Assembly (NCBI GenBank): GCA_037953625.1
Contig: CM075655.1
Location: 29,654,001 to 29,718,000 of the forward strand
DNA: 64,000 bases
Direction of reading: 5' to 3'
From: Crotalaria pallida
Lineage: Eukaryota; Streptophyta; Magnoliopsida; Fabales; Fabaceae
Part shown: piece after piece, positions 42,747 through 55,100 of the stretch
How the letters are laid out: every line of letters begins with the position of its first letter
How positions within the stretch are numbered: position 1 is the stretch's first letter
Notes under the pieces: generated by a model
The model's database searches: none
Told to the model about the DNA's origin: nothing
The model's input: the letters and a program-made list of their open reading frames with translations, nothing else
Made by a program: the position numbers and the translations under genes

Positions 42747-44927
42747 CTAGACATCCTCTATCAAACCTGCGGGGTAGGCAGTAGATCTATTTGCCAAATG
42801 GATAACCACACTCGTAGGTTGAAGAGGTCCAAGTGAAAGAGACTTGAAAACAGACATAGGCATAACATTAATAGATGCTCCTAAATCTAGCAAAGCATTC
42901 TCAAATTTAGTATGACCTATGATACAAGGCACAGAGAAAGTTCCAGGATCCTTACACTTTTCAGGAATATGAGGTACGGGTTTACCTATAAGAGCAGAGA
43001 AATTTCTTCCCATGTTGATCCTCTCATTGCCCTTGAGCTTCCGTTTGTGTGTGCATAGATCCTTCAACTTTTCATACCTTGGAATCTGCTTGATTGCATC
43101 AAGAAGGGGTATGTTGACTTCCACCTTCCTGAATGTGTCAAGTATCTCTTTGTCAATCTCTTCCATTTTCTTGCTTTGAGTCACCCCCCTTGGTGGGAAA
43201 GGAAGAGGAATGGGGGGTGGTTGTTGGGCAGCAGCAGGTGTTGTGCTTGTGGAAGGCTGAGCTGGATGGGATTTTCTGGTACTTGTGTGCTCACTCTCCT
43301 CGACCATTTGGCTCTTCTTGTTGGTTGAAACTAGATCATCTTTGTTGAGGTCAGATTCTGGTGTGGGTGTGACAATCTGCTTCCCTGACCTTAGACTAAT
43401 GGCACTCACATTCTGGTTTGGATTGATCACTGTTTGGGATGGCAACTTGTTAGAATTCTGAGATTGCATAGTGTTGATTGCTGTTGCCATTTGTCCCATC
43501 TGATTGGTCAAAGATTGAATGGAGGCCTCTTGTCTTTGAATGGATGCTCTAGTTTCCTGTTGGAATTGGAGATTTTGTATGGTCATCTGTTTCATCAGCT
43601 CTTCTAATGAAGGCTGCTGCTCAGTACTAGGAGCTGGTGGTGCAGAATTAGCCTGTTGTTGTTGTCTCTGTTGCTGGACTGGAGGAGGTACATATGGTGG
43701 TCTGGAATTGTTCTGAAATTGAACCTGTGAAGGTTGCTGCTGATCAGACCATCTCAGGTTGGGATGGTTCCTCCAACCAGGGTTGTATCTATTGGTAGAG
43801 AGATCAAAGTTCTGTGGCTGCTGGTTTCTACTGTTGAAGATGTTGGCGGCATATGCCTCAGGTTGGTCAGCGCTAGTCGTTGGTTGCTGCTGCACAGAAG
43901 GGCATGCATCTGTGGGGTGCTCAGCGGATGTGCATATGCCACATAATCTAGCAGGCAGGGACAACTTCTTCTGGTTGATGGCCAATTGAGTGACCAAAGT
44001 TGTAAGTGAATCTATCTTCTGTTCAAGCTTCTCAACCTTACCAGAACTTGTGCCAACATCATTCACTCCTCTCACTACGATTGCATCGCTGTTGCCCCTT
44101 GCATGGAATTGTTGACAATTGGAAGCCATCTTCTCATTCTTGGCTCTGGTATCTAAGGGTGTCATGTCTCCTAGGGCACCACCACTTGCAGCATCAAGCA
44201 TGTTTCTCTCCATGAGGTTGAGACCTTCATAGAAATATTGAATAAGCAGCTGCTCTGAGATCTGATGGTGGGGGCAGCTCGCACACAGTCTCTTGAATCT
44301 CTCCCAATACTCGTAGAGACTTTCTCCACTTTGTTGCCTGATGCCTGATATATCCTTTCGGATTGCTTTTGTTCTCCATGCAGGGAAGAATTTCTCCAAA
44401 AATGCCCTCTTCAGGTCATCCCAGCCTGTGATAGAACCAGGGGCCAGATCGTACAACCAGTCCTTGGCTAGCCCCTCTAGGGAGTGTGGGAATGCCTTAA
44501 GACAAACATGATCCTCTTGAACATCACGTGGTTTCATAGTACCACACACGATGTGGAACTGCTTGAGATGTTTATGAGGATCCTCACCTACAAGACCATT
44601 AAACTTGGGCAACAAATGGATTAGTCCAGACCTTAGCTCATACGGGTCATCGGGATACTGGATGCACAAATCTTCAATAGTGAAATTAGGTGCAGCCAGC
44701 TCCCTCAATGTCCTCTCACGTGGTGGAGGTTGAGCCATATTTTCAGAATGATCAGAATAAGAATCAGAATTTATAGGAATAGAAGAAAAAGAAGCAGACT
44801 CACTATGTAAAGACTCAACAGACTCACTACCTATGGACTGGTTCCTATTTTGTCTAACTAGTCTGTGATAAGTTCTATCAATTTCAGGGTTGTATGGATG
44901 CAAGTAGCTTGGGTTGCCCCTAGTCAT
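42747..44927 (-). CDS. gag: Athila gag and protease N-terminus
   Basis: A 726-codon frame from the ATG at 44927 (MTRGNPSYLHPYNPEIDRTY). The Athila-type capsid region is clear: RTLRELAAPNFTIEDLCIQY, SGLIHLLPKFNGLVGEDPHK, then the gag domain with GWDDLKRAFLEKFFPAWRTK and YEYWERFKRLCASCP. A Cys-containing segment (CGICTSAEHPTDACP), a Q-rich linker and a coiled-coil-like QETRASIQRQEASIQ follow. Near the end is the protease active-site motif LLDLGASINVMPMSVF. It stops at a single TAG (42747-42749). Pol continues in the same frame, so the ancestor had one gag-pol frame, or the stop is bypassed; a mutation is simpler. Confidence 0.93.
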   Translation of the reverse strand: MTRGNPSYLHPYNPEIDRTYHRLVRQNRNQSIGSESVESLHSESASFSSIPINSDSYSDHSENMAQPPPRERTLRELAAPNFTIEDLCIQYPDDPYELRSGLIHLLPKFNGLVGEDPHKHLKQFHIVCGTMKPRDVQEDHVCLKAFPHSLEGLAKDWLYDLAPGSITGWDDLKRAFLEKFFPAWRTKAIRKDISGIRQQSGESLYEYWERFKRLCASCPHHQISEQLLIQYFYEGLNLMERNMLDAASGGALGDMTPLDTRAKNEKMASNCQQFHARGNSDAIVVRGVNDVGTSSGKVEKLEQKIDSLTTLVTQLAINQKKLSLPARLCGICTSAEHPTDACPSVQQQPTTSADQPEAYAANIFNSRNQQPQNFDLSTNRYNPGWRNHPNLRWSDQQQPSQVQFQNNSRPPYVPPPVQQQRQQQQANSAPPAPSTEQQPSLEELMKQMTIQNLQFQQETRASIQRQEASIQSLTNQMGQMATAINTMQSQNSNKLPSQTVINPNQNVSAISLRSGKQIVTPTPESDLNKDDLVSTNKKSQMVEESEHTSTRKSHPAQPSTSTTPAAAQQPPPIPLPFPPRGVTQSKKMEEIDKEILDTFRKVEVNIPLLDAIKQIPRYEKLKDLCTHKRKLKGNERINMGRNFSALIGKPVPHIPEKCKDPGTFSVPCIIGHTKFENALLDLGASINVMPMSVFKSLSLGPLQPTSVVIHLANRSTAYPAGLIEDV

Positions 44928-45630
44928 GTACTGAACAGAACACCATTAAGCTTAGCAAACTGTCACTAATATGCATGACCAAAATAGGCAACAAAATTTT
45001 TTATTTTTTAAAATTTTTTTCTTTATTTTTTTCAGCACCCTAAAATCATGAAAACATATCACAGAAAGTTTGAGGACAAAATTCAAAAAGGAACCAAGTC
45101 AAACAATTAAATCAGAGACCAAAAACTAAGAAAATAAAACTTGTAAAATAAAAAAGAAATAGTAAAATGGCTTTTTCAGGGTCCAGACGAAGGAGTTTTC
45201 TACCAAAGTGAGAAAAATCAGATTATTCATAAAATTCCCTTCGATTTGATATAAAATTCGTCAAATTCCGAGTTACGGGTCAAAAGTTGCGACGATTTGA
45301 AGAAAGTGCTGCTAAAACTTGGAAAATTTTTCTGGAACTCACAACCAGTGATGATCTGAGTGATCGTGGTGCCTCAAAACCTTTTTATATGATAAAAGTA
45401 GTGTGGATATAAATTTTCGTGCAAAAATTCCACCCACAACTATGTGAACTAGCAACCACAAAATCAATCAAATATACTAATTGCAACAAAATAGCAAAAC
45501 AGCAAACAGTGCAACTTCAACCAGTTATCAGAATTGACTACTAGACCCCAAATCAGACACGACACACTATAATAACTATACTAACTACGACACTAACTAA
45601 CTACTAATGACCTTTGGCAAAAACCGATAT
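44928..45630 (-). other. Athila 5' leader
   Basis: Untranslated region between the primer-binding site and gag ATG, AT-rich, with no ORF of note. Confidence 0.7.
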
Positions 45631-45648
45631 TCCCCGACAACGGCGCCA
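45631..45648 (-). other. Primer-binding site of Athila (tRNA-Asp)
   Basis: TGGCGCCGTTGTCGGGGA on the minus strand, four bases after the LTR. It differs by one base from the complement of plant tRNA-Asp (TGGCGCCGTTGCCGGGGA), the usual Athila primer. Confidence 0.85.
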
Positions 45649-45652
45649 AATT

Positions 45653-46769
45653 TGATCGAGGCCGTACCCGATACAAATAAAAACAGTTTAAGTATAGTAC
45701 TAGGAAGTGACTCCTAGGTCGTCTCCCAAGGAATATCTTATCAAGCAAAAGGTCGAACACATAGTATGCATAGAAAACAGGGGGGTTTTGTATTGAATAT
45801 TGAATAATTGGAATCAAAACAAAGTTAAGTCAAAACGAAGTAACAGATAAGGAAAAGCGGATAAACCCCTTTGGCTCGCGTTCACAACTCTATCATTGAT
45901 CACAAAAGATCAATTTCTTTCCTCTTCACTGTCCAACTCGTGAGAATTAAATACTAAGAGAAAATTCAATTCTCACCCCAAAACCCAAACCTCTAATTAA
46001 GCATTAAAAGCCAAAGCATGGTGTTTTTACGAGTTTGCATAAATTAAGCATTCATACACATGGATTATCTCTATAGAATGGAACTAAGCGAACCATAACA
46101 TATCAATAAGCATGAAAAACAGTGAATAAAAACAAAATAGCATTAAGAATAAAACCTCAAGAGTATGTGATACATTACCAAAGGGATTTGACCTAAGAGT
46201 TTAGCCTTCCATGAAGAAAAATACCAAAAACGTGTAGAAAGGGAAGAGAGAGAAACCCTAGCAGCCACCACAAGCTTGGAGAGCAAAACTAAGCCTTCTC
46301 TATGAGAGAGAATGTAAAAAACTTGGAATGATTAATGGCTACTAGGGTTTACACGAATTTAGCTTTTTAAATCTCAAAACGGGCCTAAATCATGGGCCCA
46401 AATCCTAAGGAAAGCTTATCTCTAAATTAAATCTAAAAATATCCTATAGATAAAATCTAAATCTTAAAAGATATAACTAAATCTCAACTAATCCTAAAGA
46501 TAGATTACAATCTTCACTTCATCATATATCTTCTCTCCCAAAATTAAATCTTCACTCCCAAAATGTCCAAAAAGCCCTTGGGCCAAATATGACCTGAAAA
46601 TAGAAATAGAATTAATTAGGCTAAATAATCCCAAATTAAACAATATTCAGAATATTAGTCCAATAAACTCTAAATCACTTAATCAAGCTAAACAATGTCA
46701 AATGGGCAACAAGTATCAATAATAGGAGTAAATTAATGCAAGGAATAATGGGAAATAAAATGCTCATCA
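45653..46769 (-). repeat. 5' LTR of the Athila element
   Basis: 1117 bp, TGATGAGC...CTCGATCA on the minus strand, nearly identical to 36645-37766. It carries the promoter for the element RNA; no TATA box is assigned. Confidence 0.93.
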
Positions 46770-46882
46770 AGATCACCTGCAGAATGAGGCTGCGGGTTGT
46801 TGTTGTCAGTGTTTCTGGGCCTGCCACGGTTGCGGGTGATGCGGTCACGGAGGTCACCAACTTGACTTCTGGTGGTAACCAT
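46770..46882 (-). pseudogene. gag: B gag, first 38 codons
   Basis: An ATG at 46882 opens MVTTRSQVGDLRDRITRNRG and runs into the Athila insertion. With one AGATC copy kept, the codons join in frame to LRDVLNHNRVDNG at 36644 downward. The piece is too short to appear as an ORF on its own. It starts 30 bp after B's primer-binding site. Confidence 0.85.
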
Positions 46883-46911
46883 GGTGGTGGTGGGAATGAT
46901 ATGTTATTCGG

Positions 46912-46929
46912 TCCCCACAGACGGCGCCA
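46912..46929 (-). other. Primer-binding site of B
   Basis: TGGCGCCGTCTGTGGGGA on the minus strand, identical to D's site and one base away from the LTR end. Confidence 0.75.
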
Positions 46930-46930
46930 A

Positions 46931-47508
46931 TGTCGTGTCCTTAACCAAGATCAACCTTAAAGCTATGGAAGAGCCTTGAAGAATGATCCCAGCTAAGATG
47001 TTAATATAGGACTTTTTAGGATTTCTGAATATCCAGTTGGGATAATCAGGTTCTCCCTAGTCAACAATGTGTGTGCTAGTGTCAACTTAGGGATCAGAAG
47101 ACGTACCTTTGCCCCTATAGCATGGTGGTTCTTATAGGGGATTACCTGTGTATTGTGGGCCGTTCTGATGAGCCTTCTGTAGAGGTAGAATTCAAGTAGG
47201 ATTTGTAGAGGTTATGATAAGATCACGCCCATAAATCCTATAAATGATAGACCTAATCCAATGCTGTTTTATCTAACCAAGAGTCGTGGGAATCTAGGAG
47301 TAGTTACGGTTTGATGAGGCTGTAAACGATAAGGATCAGATTGAAAGTCCTGTGCTCGGTGTTAACCTCATCGGCACGTGACTCTCATGTAGAAACCCAG
47401 TTTGCTCGGTGTAAGTATCCGATCGTTGGCCCTGCATCAGTATCATACTAGTAAGGGTAATGAGGCTCTCGGTCGGTCGACGCTCGGTTCTACTACAAGT
47501 CCACTACA
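46931..47508 (-). repeat. 5' LTR of B
   Basis: About 578 bp; on the minus strand it ends GGACACGACA. CCCCTATAAG (TATA box, 47131-47140) and CCCTAAGTTGACACT match D's LTR. The outer edge is set at TGTAGTGGAC (47508) because of the TG start and the length of D's LTR; this edge is uncertain. Confidence 0.6.
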
Positions 47509-49876
47509 CTCAAAGTGATGTGCCTCACAGTTTTCACCTTGAGATGGACAAATGTTCCCTTCCCTATTTCCTCCTTAGTCACTTTTCTTCAATCGAGGAT
47601 TCCTTAACCTTGATATTTCCGTGGTTGATATTCTCCCATTTACTTTTCCCCTTTCTCCAGTTGGGCCTTTATTTCATCAATCTTTCTCTTATTCTAAACT
47701 CAAACATTTCTCGCAAGAAATTCATGTACTTTCCCGTAGTCCTCATACATGCTTACCAACATCGAGAAATTCCTTATTCCTTGATAGTTGATAGCTAACT
47801 TGGATTCGAACATAATCTACTCTCGAAATTCGTGCCTTTGGATTTCTCATCTAGGTTGTCCTAGACAACACTTCATAAATCCTTTGCCTCCATACTATAT
47901 TTTCTAGTGTCCAAAATCACAGACTTTAATTCTAAAGATTAAATCTCATTCATCCCTTTCAGCTCCTCATCTTCTGGTTGTAATTCACGAATCCGTTTTT
48001 CGTTGACCATTTGCAACATTCCCAATCTAAGGCTAGATAGTTCCACTTGCATTGCCCGACTTTGGTCTCTGAACTCCTCGATCAGAATAGCCTCCTTGAC
48101 CATCATTGAGCTCACAGGAATAGCCTTTCTGTTCAAATCATCTGCAACCACGTTTGCTTTGCCAGGATGATAATGGAGCTCGAAGACATAATCTTTAAGA
48201 AACTCCATCCATCACCTTTGTCTTATATTCTACTCTTCTTCTTCTTCTTCTTATTATCATTCATATTTTCGAACTTCAAACTTGTTCATGAAATACAACC
48301 TTCTTATCTTAGTACTTATCGTCTCTTTTGCATCATCCAGCTAAATCCTCTATCTTCTCCGATTGGAGTAGCTCCTTAATTTCAACTCTCGATTAATCCA
48401 TAAGTATTAGGATTCAATCCTCTTGAATCAATTTCAATGATGAATCATGGCATTAAGTTGTTTTACCACATTAAATCCTTTCCTTAAATTTTACTTAGGT
48501 AATTGACATTGAGTTTGGATTGGAGGAAGATGTCTACTGATACCAAAAGTTCTTTCACAAAGGACTTAAATTTTTATTTTAAACTTTCAGCTTCTAACTG
48601 GTTATAAGAAACTCTAACCGGTTTATGAAGTACAGTTTTAGAAATAAAACCAAAGAATTTCAAAACCCTTTTCTTTACATCATCCAATCCAACTCAAAAT
48701 AGGATTTAATCATAATCTAATACCTTGATTCCAACTGAATTCATCACTGAAACGATTTAAATCATAATATACTCATCTTTTTCCATAATTCCTCTTGAAC
48801 TAATCATATTATATTGGGGTATAATCCATCACTACCCCACCATAATTAAACAACATCCAATCATTCAATACCATTAGTTGATCTTTCCAAGTCAACTTGG
48901 TCAAAGGCCATGCGATCTTAGAAAATCCTTCAATAATCCGGCGGTAGAATCCAGCCAGCCCTAAGAACTTCTTACTTTAAAGATCACACGCCCTGCGAAC
49001 GTAACTTCGCTCAACCAAAACTCATCTTTGGTGAGCTTAGCACACAACTACTCCTCCTGTAGGATTCTCAACACAATCCTGAGATGTTTCCCATGTTCCT
49101 CCGGATTCTTAGGATAGATCACAAACGAATCCAAATATGATCTAAAGGTCCGGTTCTTATAATCCATAAAAGAACAGGTGCATTAGTCAATCCGAACGAC
49201 ATTGTTTCCAACTCATAATGTCCGTATCGAGATCAAAAATGCAGTCTTAAGTGTATCCTTGTCCCGAATCCTGATCTGGGGTCACTCCAACCGCCAATCA
49301 ATTTTAGAAAACACTTAGACTCCTTTAACCTGGTCCAACCATAACCATTTTAACAACTTCTCTACATGTTTCTTCCATTTAACCATTCCCGATGGTATCA
49401 TATCATAAGGGTAGTAGAGAGGGAATCAACATCAAGAATTAACTTGATTCCAAACTCTATCTCTTTGCTCAAGGGTGAACCTAACATCATTTCTTGAAAC
49501 CCAGATTTCTTTAACCCCCTATTTCCTTCACTGCTGCCCAGAAGCAGACACATGGGTCCATTGGATTCCAAATTCGAAGCTTGGAAATCCTAATACAGGG
49601 TTGTTCTATCGTCATTAATCATGATCACTTGATTCCCCGGCTCCCAAACCGTGCTTAAGATCAAATATAATCATGACACAGGTAGTTAGACAAAGTCTAA
49701 TACCTTAATAGAACGATTCAAACATACCTTGGAAACAACTACAAAAAGATTTGTAGGAACCTCTGCTTTAAGATGGCAGATTGGATAAGGCATAGAGCAA
49801 CTTTGATCAATACCCTTATCCATAAGGAACAAAAGAAAGGATATCTTTAGAGTTTAACAATCTCCACAAGGTTAAT
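47509..49876 (-). pseudogene. Decayed chromovirus pol remnant
   Basis: Pieces of a minus-strand chromovirus pol in the expected order but with many shifts and stops. 49201-49320 shows RT words (FSKID, QIRIRDKD, KTAF); 48890-49200 shows more RT (FGLTNAP and a MDY-like piece). About 48180-48225 resembles the end of RNase H. 47939-48208 is an 89-codon ORF equivalent to the RNase H-integrase linker (MEFLKDYVFELHYHPGKANVVADDLNRK). A TTC microsatellite stands at 48234-48252. The parts at 47509-47938 and 49330-49876 are too decayed to name with confidence. It is much older than the other chromoviruses here. Confidence 0.75.
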
Positions 49877-50259
49877 TGTAACAGCCCGATTTTCGAAAAC
49901 CAAAATAACCGACTTTTATTTATTAATGTTGCAAAAATGAGGCCAAATTTTTTTTTGAAAACATTGTTGTAACATTCTTTTGGAGGGTTTGAAAACGTTT
50001 CTTAGAAAGTATTAATATCCTTCAAAAACCGAGTTGTTACTTGAAGCCACAACTCACTTACCTTGTTTTCCGAAAACGTTTGATTAAGAAAACAGTTTGA
50101 TTTCAACTTAAGTAACTTCCTTCATTTCCTTAAAGAACTTAAACTTGTTTCATAAAAGTATTCTCACATTCCATAAAAGTCGGGCATGCTTCAGAATAAT
50201 TGAAGTACAGCAATAGTTCATCACTTAGGTAATCCTGAATACAACATACAAACAACAAC

Positions 50260-50634
50260 CTAATCTAATTCTACCACTAGCTCCCTCTTCCTATCAAAGA
50301 TAGTCGGTTCCAACTTTCTTTTCTTCTTCGCTGATGCCTTTGTGCCAGAGGTTGATGCAACCTCACTTGTTGTATCCACTCCCGAATTCGGTTTAAGCTC
50401 CGCTCCGAACAGCTTCACAGGGTTCTCCTTCTTTGTATCCCGAGATGGTGGTTCCGAATTATGTCCCACAACAGATACGCTTCCTAAACACGAACTCGTT
50501 GTCTTTCCTCCAAGCTTATGCTCCGGGTCTGCGATCACCAACTGAACATGTCCAGTCCATACCCATCCGTAGCGCGTAGCTTTCCATCCGTTCCCATCAC
50601 GAAGCCACGTAGAGATTTCCAAGCGACGATCCAT
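50260..50634 (-). CDS. 124-codon ORF in giant LTR copy 1, unknown
   Basis: The ORF starts MDRRLEISTWLRDGNGWKAT and has Gly/Trp-rich and Ser/Thr-rich parts. Near its C-terminus ASAKKKRKLEPT resembles a classical nuclear localisation signal. I recognise no family. The ATG directly follows CAG, a possible 3' splice site. Copy 2 (57257-57631) keeps the frame but differs at five codons, all amino-acid changing, which argues against selection on the protein. It may be a captured gene fragment or chance. Confidence 0.3.
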   Translation of the reverse strand: MDRRLEISTWLRDGNGWKATRYGWVWTGHVQLVIADPEHKLGGKTTSSCLGSVSVVGHNSEPPSRDTKKENPVKLFGAELKPNSGVDTTSEVASTSGTKASAKKKRKLEPTIFDRKRELVVELD

Positions 50635-51719
50635 CTGCCCGTTGGGGAATCAGCGACACCGATGCACCAACGAACAGGAGAGAGTAAGCGATCCGGACGG
50701 CGTAGCATCGACGGTGTGGAATTACGGTAGGCAAGATAATAGGACACACACACATAACACACAACATACACACATAACAACAAGCAAACATACTATCCTC
50801 ATTATTCACGATCCATATTTATTTCATCTTATCATCAATTCCTTCATACTTCTCCTCTCTTGTTCCTCATCCCTTTCACGAATCTCAATATCTTTTCCAC
50901 ATCGTCCATTCTCAATCTCTTATTCATTCTTTGCACTTATTGAACTCTTACTCTCATAAATATAATAAGTGTCTTATCGAGTTATAACCATCGATGATCG
51001 GGGGAGTTAAAGGATCATCGAGGTAGGCGTTTCTTTCGTAGTTAGCACTCACATCTCAAGTCTACATCTCCTCGGCCAACCATCCACCTAGTCGGAAGCA
51101 AACAGGAGTACATGACCTTTACCTTGCGGGAACGACAGCTGTCTCAACACAAATGGTCCCAGACCAGGAGGCTCAGCCTCAATATCAATTCACATAATAA
51201 CATGGCACACTGCCTCGCAGTGGCAAACAAGATGCCCCACTCCAGTCCCTCTCACTGTTCTCGATTTGCAATCTAGGGGGTGACAGTATTGTTGTAGTGC
51301 GCGCACAGAACTTACCACGGTATTAGACCCAGTCCCCACCACGTTAGTGCACCACTTATGGAGTTCGTTCTGCCTACAACAACACTCTAGACTTCTTGAC
51401 GTTTCACCATCATCGTCCTCCCCTAATGCAATCTCGTCCTATGTATCCACAGATACTTATCGTTCCTTCCTCTCCACTACTTCGATTAACTCTCATAACT
51501 CACCGCATTCGCTGTTAATGTCTTTTAAAAGTCTTTTATCTTTTAATAACCTAATAGTCGGCTCACCCTTCGTGCATCCCTTCAATGAGTCTCGACCACT
51601 AACTTTGCACAATCTTTCTCTTTCTCATAACTCATATAGCACAGAGCTGGGATCACATCACCGAATTCACATCTTTTCTCTCAAATCATCATTCACAAAA
51701 TCTTAATCTCACTTCTTTC

Positions 51720-52100
51720 TAGAAACATCATCCCTCGACTTCTCAAAATACTATTTCCAACAATTTCACAAAATCAACTTTCACCAACACTCACAAAATA
51801 TTGTTTCTTAATTTCTTCAAAATATCATTTCAAAAGAAAACCCCTTTAAATTTCATTCCAAAAACCTTTTCCATAAATATTTCTTTTCCCAACCCTTTTA
51901 TAAAATTCTCTTCACAAGATAGTGTCACAAAACTCCTTTGAAATATAGTTTCAAATGTTTCTTCAAAACCCCATTTCAAAAATCTTTTCAAAAATTTCAT
52001 TTCACAAACTTTTTTCAAAAGTTGTCTTCACAACTCAAAAATTTCTTTCATAAATCTTTTCGAAAATCCCTTTTTCAAACTCTTTTTCAAAACATATTTT
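51720..52100. repeat. Degenerate TTTCAAAA repeat tract
   Basis: Many irregularly spaced copies of TTTCAAAA/TTTCACAAA words are present, repeated in LTR copy 2 at 58735-59100. The low-complexity ORFs across it come from this repetition. Confidence 0.65.
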
Positions 52101-55100
52101 GTGCTGAGCGCTAGTGGAGGAGCAAGCTCAACTCAACACTAGTTCCCAGTCTAAAACCAAAACAAAGGATCCCAGCTCCACATACTTCACCTCTCATTCC
52201 AACAATTCACGTTACTCTCCCCAGCTCTGGCTCGTTCTTATCATCATCAATTTCTTTTCCAATCAACTCTTATTGCTTTGTCACTCAACCTCATATCTCT
52301 TAATATCATTCTTATTCCTTATTGTACTATCACCTCCAACCTCAACACTTTCTCAACTCTTTCATTTTACTTTCGTTCTTTTATTAGGGACACAACAACG
52401 TCCAACACCCGTCCACTCATCATGATAATAAGCATCATAATTAAATAAATAAGTACACAACAAAGCATGCTATCACACACCACATCACACAATAATAGTG
52501 TGGTCTTTGTCACCTTCGTATAAGTGGCCACACAAAGCAAACAATTGCCACTTATACTACTAACGCCAACCACAAAGTTCCGATCTTTGAGATGATACGG
52601 AACGTCCTAATAAATCACCTAGCTACCACGATGTCTTAGGGAAAGCTTCTTTCTCACCTGGGGTCCAGCTATTGAAGGTGTGCTCTCTTCGAATCCGTGT
52701 GCTGCCATCTGCCCCAACCTCTTTTCTTTATCATTCCTCATATTAAATAAAACATTCTACGTTATTAACTTATTCAAGAAAATCTTTGGTTTAATACTTG
52801 TCCTTTCTTCATTGTGAAAAACTTTGAAAATATAACCAAAATCATTCATCACTTGAAAACTTGGTTTTAAATCATACGAAAGCATTCTTAACGTAAAAAG
52901 CACGTCCAAGTAATTCCGGACAGCAAAATGGCTTTACAACCTTACTTTAATGAAACTCTGAGAATATTGTAAAAGCACTCTTTACTTTAAATAACTTTTT
53001 AGCTTAAAAATCAACACTTTAAAATCCATGTTTTATCATAAAACAACTTAGGGCAGCCATGAACAAAACAAGACATTCAAACAAATCACACCACATCACA
53101 ACAAACACCACTTAGTTTATTAAAAGCATTTAAACAATTTAATTAACATTAAAGCAACTATATAATTCATACCTAAGTCATTTCCTCAACATAAAACACT
53201 TTGGCATACAAGGATTCACAAATCATCTTTCACATCAATATTTATTTTAAACAATTTACATCCTTCTCAAGGTTTACCATGCACATTTTATTTTATGAAA
53301 TTAAGCTTCCTAGACCTATTTAAACTAGGTAGCCGAATAGTAGCAAAGAAAATAAATCAAACATCATAGTTCAAATCACATGAATCAACTTATTTTGTTT
53401 GAGGCATTTAAATTCTATTCTCTTTTAATCTTAACCGTATGCACACAACACACATAAACACATATTCATTCGAACACACACTCATACAAATATGTATTCA
53501 AACACAACACCCTTCTATGATCAATTAGATTTATTTATTTCCTTTATTTCTAAGCAAAGAGCCGGATAGGGATCACATGTCCACACACACAATTTCAAGC
53601 AATTCATTTTAACTTATTTTCCTTAAAATATATTCATTCCTTTTAAGTTCTTTTAAAAATGCATCCTAGTTTAGCTAACATGCATAAACCGAATATCATC
53701 ATGAGAAAGCAAAGTCAAATAGTCATCATACATGCACATAGAACATACCTCATTATGCAAAAGTTTGTTTCTTTGACTTCTTTATAAGAACCGTGAACTT
53801 CATAGGGAATTTAGCAAATAAAATTTAGTCTCTTAACACAATAAAATTAAGAATCATGTCAAAGTCTTTGTTCTTTAAGAAAAACACATGCATGCACCTA
53901 CAAATCTCTAGGTAAGGTAACTTTCAACATGCATGTAAGGAAAACATGATTTTCCTACTCTCCCTAGTCTCGACCGAATAATGACATGCAAAAAGGCAAA
54001 GTTTTTTAATTTTATTTTCACATGCAAATTTCCAAATTCATAGATCACATCATGCAAGACTTAAAAAAACATCATTTCATTTTTCCAAACATCAACCAAA
54101 TCATTATCATCACACACACACCAACCTTGATTTAAACTAAAAATTATTTTTGAAACTTGTTAAGCTTATTTTCTTTTGAAACCGTGACATACATACAAGA
54201 AATCAAGGCTTTACATTCAAATCAAACCCGCAAAATTCAAGCTTCATGTTTCCTTAGAAATCAAACATAGATCAAAACATGCAAAAGAAATCAAAGCAAA
54301 AACATAAACTTAAACTCAAATCCTCAAGCAAACCGTGAAGAATTAATTTTTTGTAAGCATAGAAGTAACATCAAACCACTTAGATTAGTTTAAAACATCA
54401 AGACCTAGATTTTCTACTCATGACCAAATCACTTAGCTTTTGATTTGATGATTTATGAATTCATTAATTCACAATAGTCCAAGATCAAAACATAAAGAGA
54501 ACATGCAAAGAAGAATAAGGATTACAAAGCCACAAAATCATCATGCATGTGAAAATCAAAGTAATTTATGGACTCTAAACACAACCTCAACAAAAACCGT
54601 GATGAAGAACATTTACAAGCAAGAGATCAAAACTTTTTCACATCCACATTCAAGATCAAAACATAAAAATAACATGCATGACCTTTAAACCTCAAGATCA
54701 TTCACAAATAATTACATGCATCACAAAATTTAATCAAAGTCCAAAATAAATTCTTTACAACATAAAATCATTCAATCAAAACTCTTTCTACCTTAAATCC
54801 TAACTTAGGTCTTCTAATCTCTTCCTCTAGGGTTGGTAGAGGTTTTCTTCTTAAACTCTGATGAAGAAAGATGTGTGGAAGAAAGAAATCAATGGTGTTT
54901 GGGCTAAAAGTTTGGGGTTTGCACTCTCCTTCCTCTATTTTCCCCTCACGGCCTCACTCTCCTCCTCTAAGTGTCCAAGAGCTTGATAATGCTCTTGAGA
55001 GAAAATGTGTTTGTGTTGGTGTGGAAAGAAAGTGAATGAAGGAAATGAAACATGAGCCAAAGGCAACACCTGCACACACACGGTTTTGAGGGAAAGAACA

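Larger units (their letters stand above)
36645..46769 (-). mobile_element. Complete Athila retrotransposon inside B gag
   Basis: Two LTRs (46769-45653 and 37766-36645) enclose a tRNA-Asp primer-binding site, one gag-pol frame with a single stop, and a polypurine tract. The 5-bp duplication AGATC stands at 36640-36644 and 46770-46774. The total is 10,125 bp. The LTRs are close to identical with a few small indels, so insertion is fairly recent. The envelope-like ORF that some Athila elements have between pol and the 3' LTR is not seen. Confidence 0.95.
31767..47508 (-). mobile_element. Element B: Tat/Retand-like Ty3/gypsy, 3' truncated, host of nested insertions
   Basis: On the minus strand: 5' LTR (47508-46931), primer-binding site, gag (start 46882, interrupted by the Athila element, resuming at 36644), protease and RT (interrupted by a hAT-type MITE), RNase H, and the beginning of the second RNase H, where element C cuts in at 31766. 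Integrase and 3' LTR are missing. The copy has a few stops and one frameshift, but its frames are restored across both internal insertions. It is related to D and lies in the opposite orientation. Confidence 0.88.

Noticed and set aside
48234..48252. TTC repeat as a functional tract
   Set aside because: It is an ordinary microsatellite in decayed pol sequence.
54455..54688. 77-codon ORF, repeated at 61452-61685
   Set aside because: It lies inside the giant LTR in an AT-rich tract, is dominated by Lys, Asn, His and Ser from AAA/CAT-rich sequence, and is on the strand opposite to the element.
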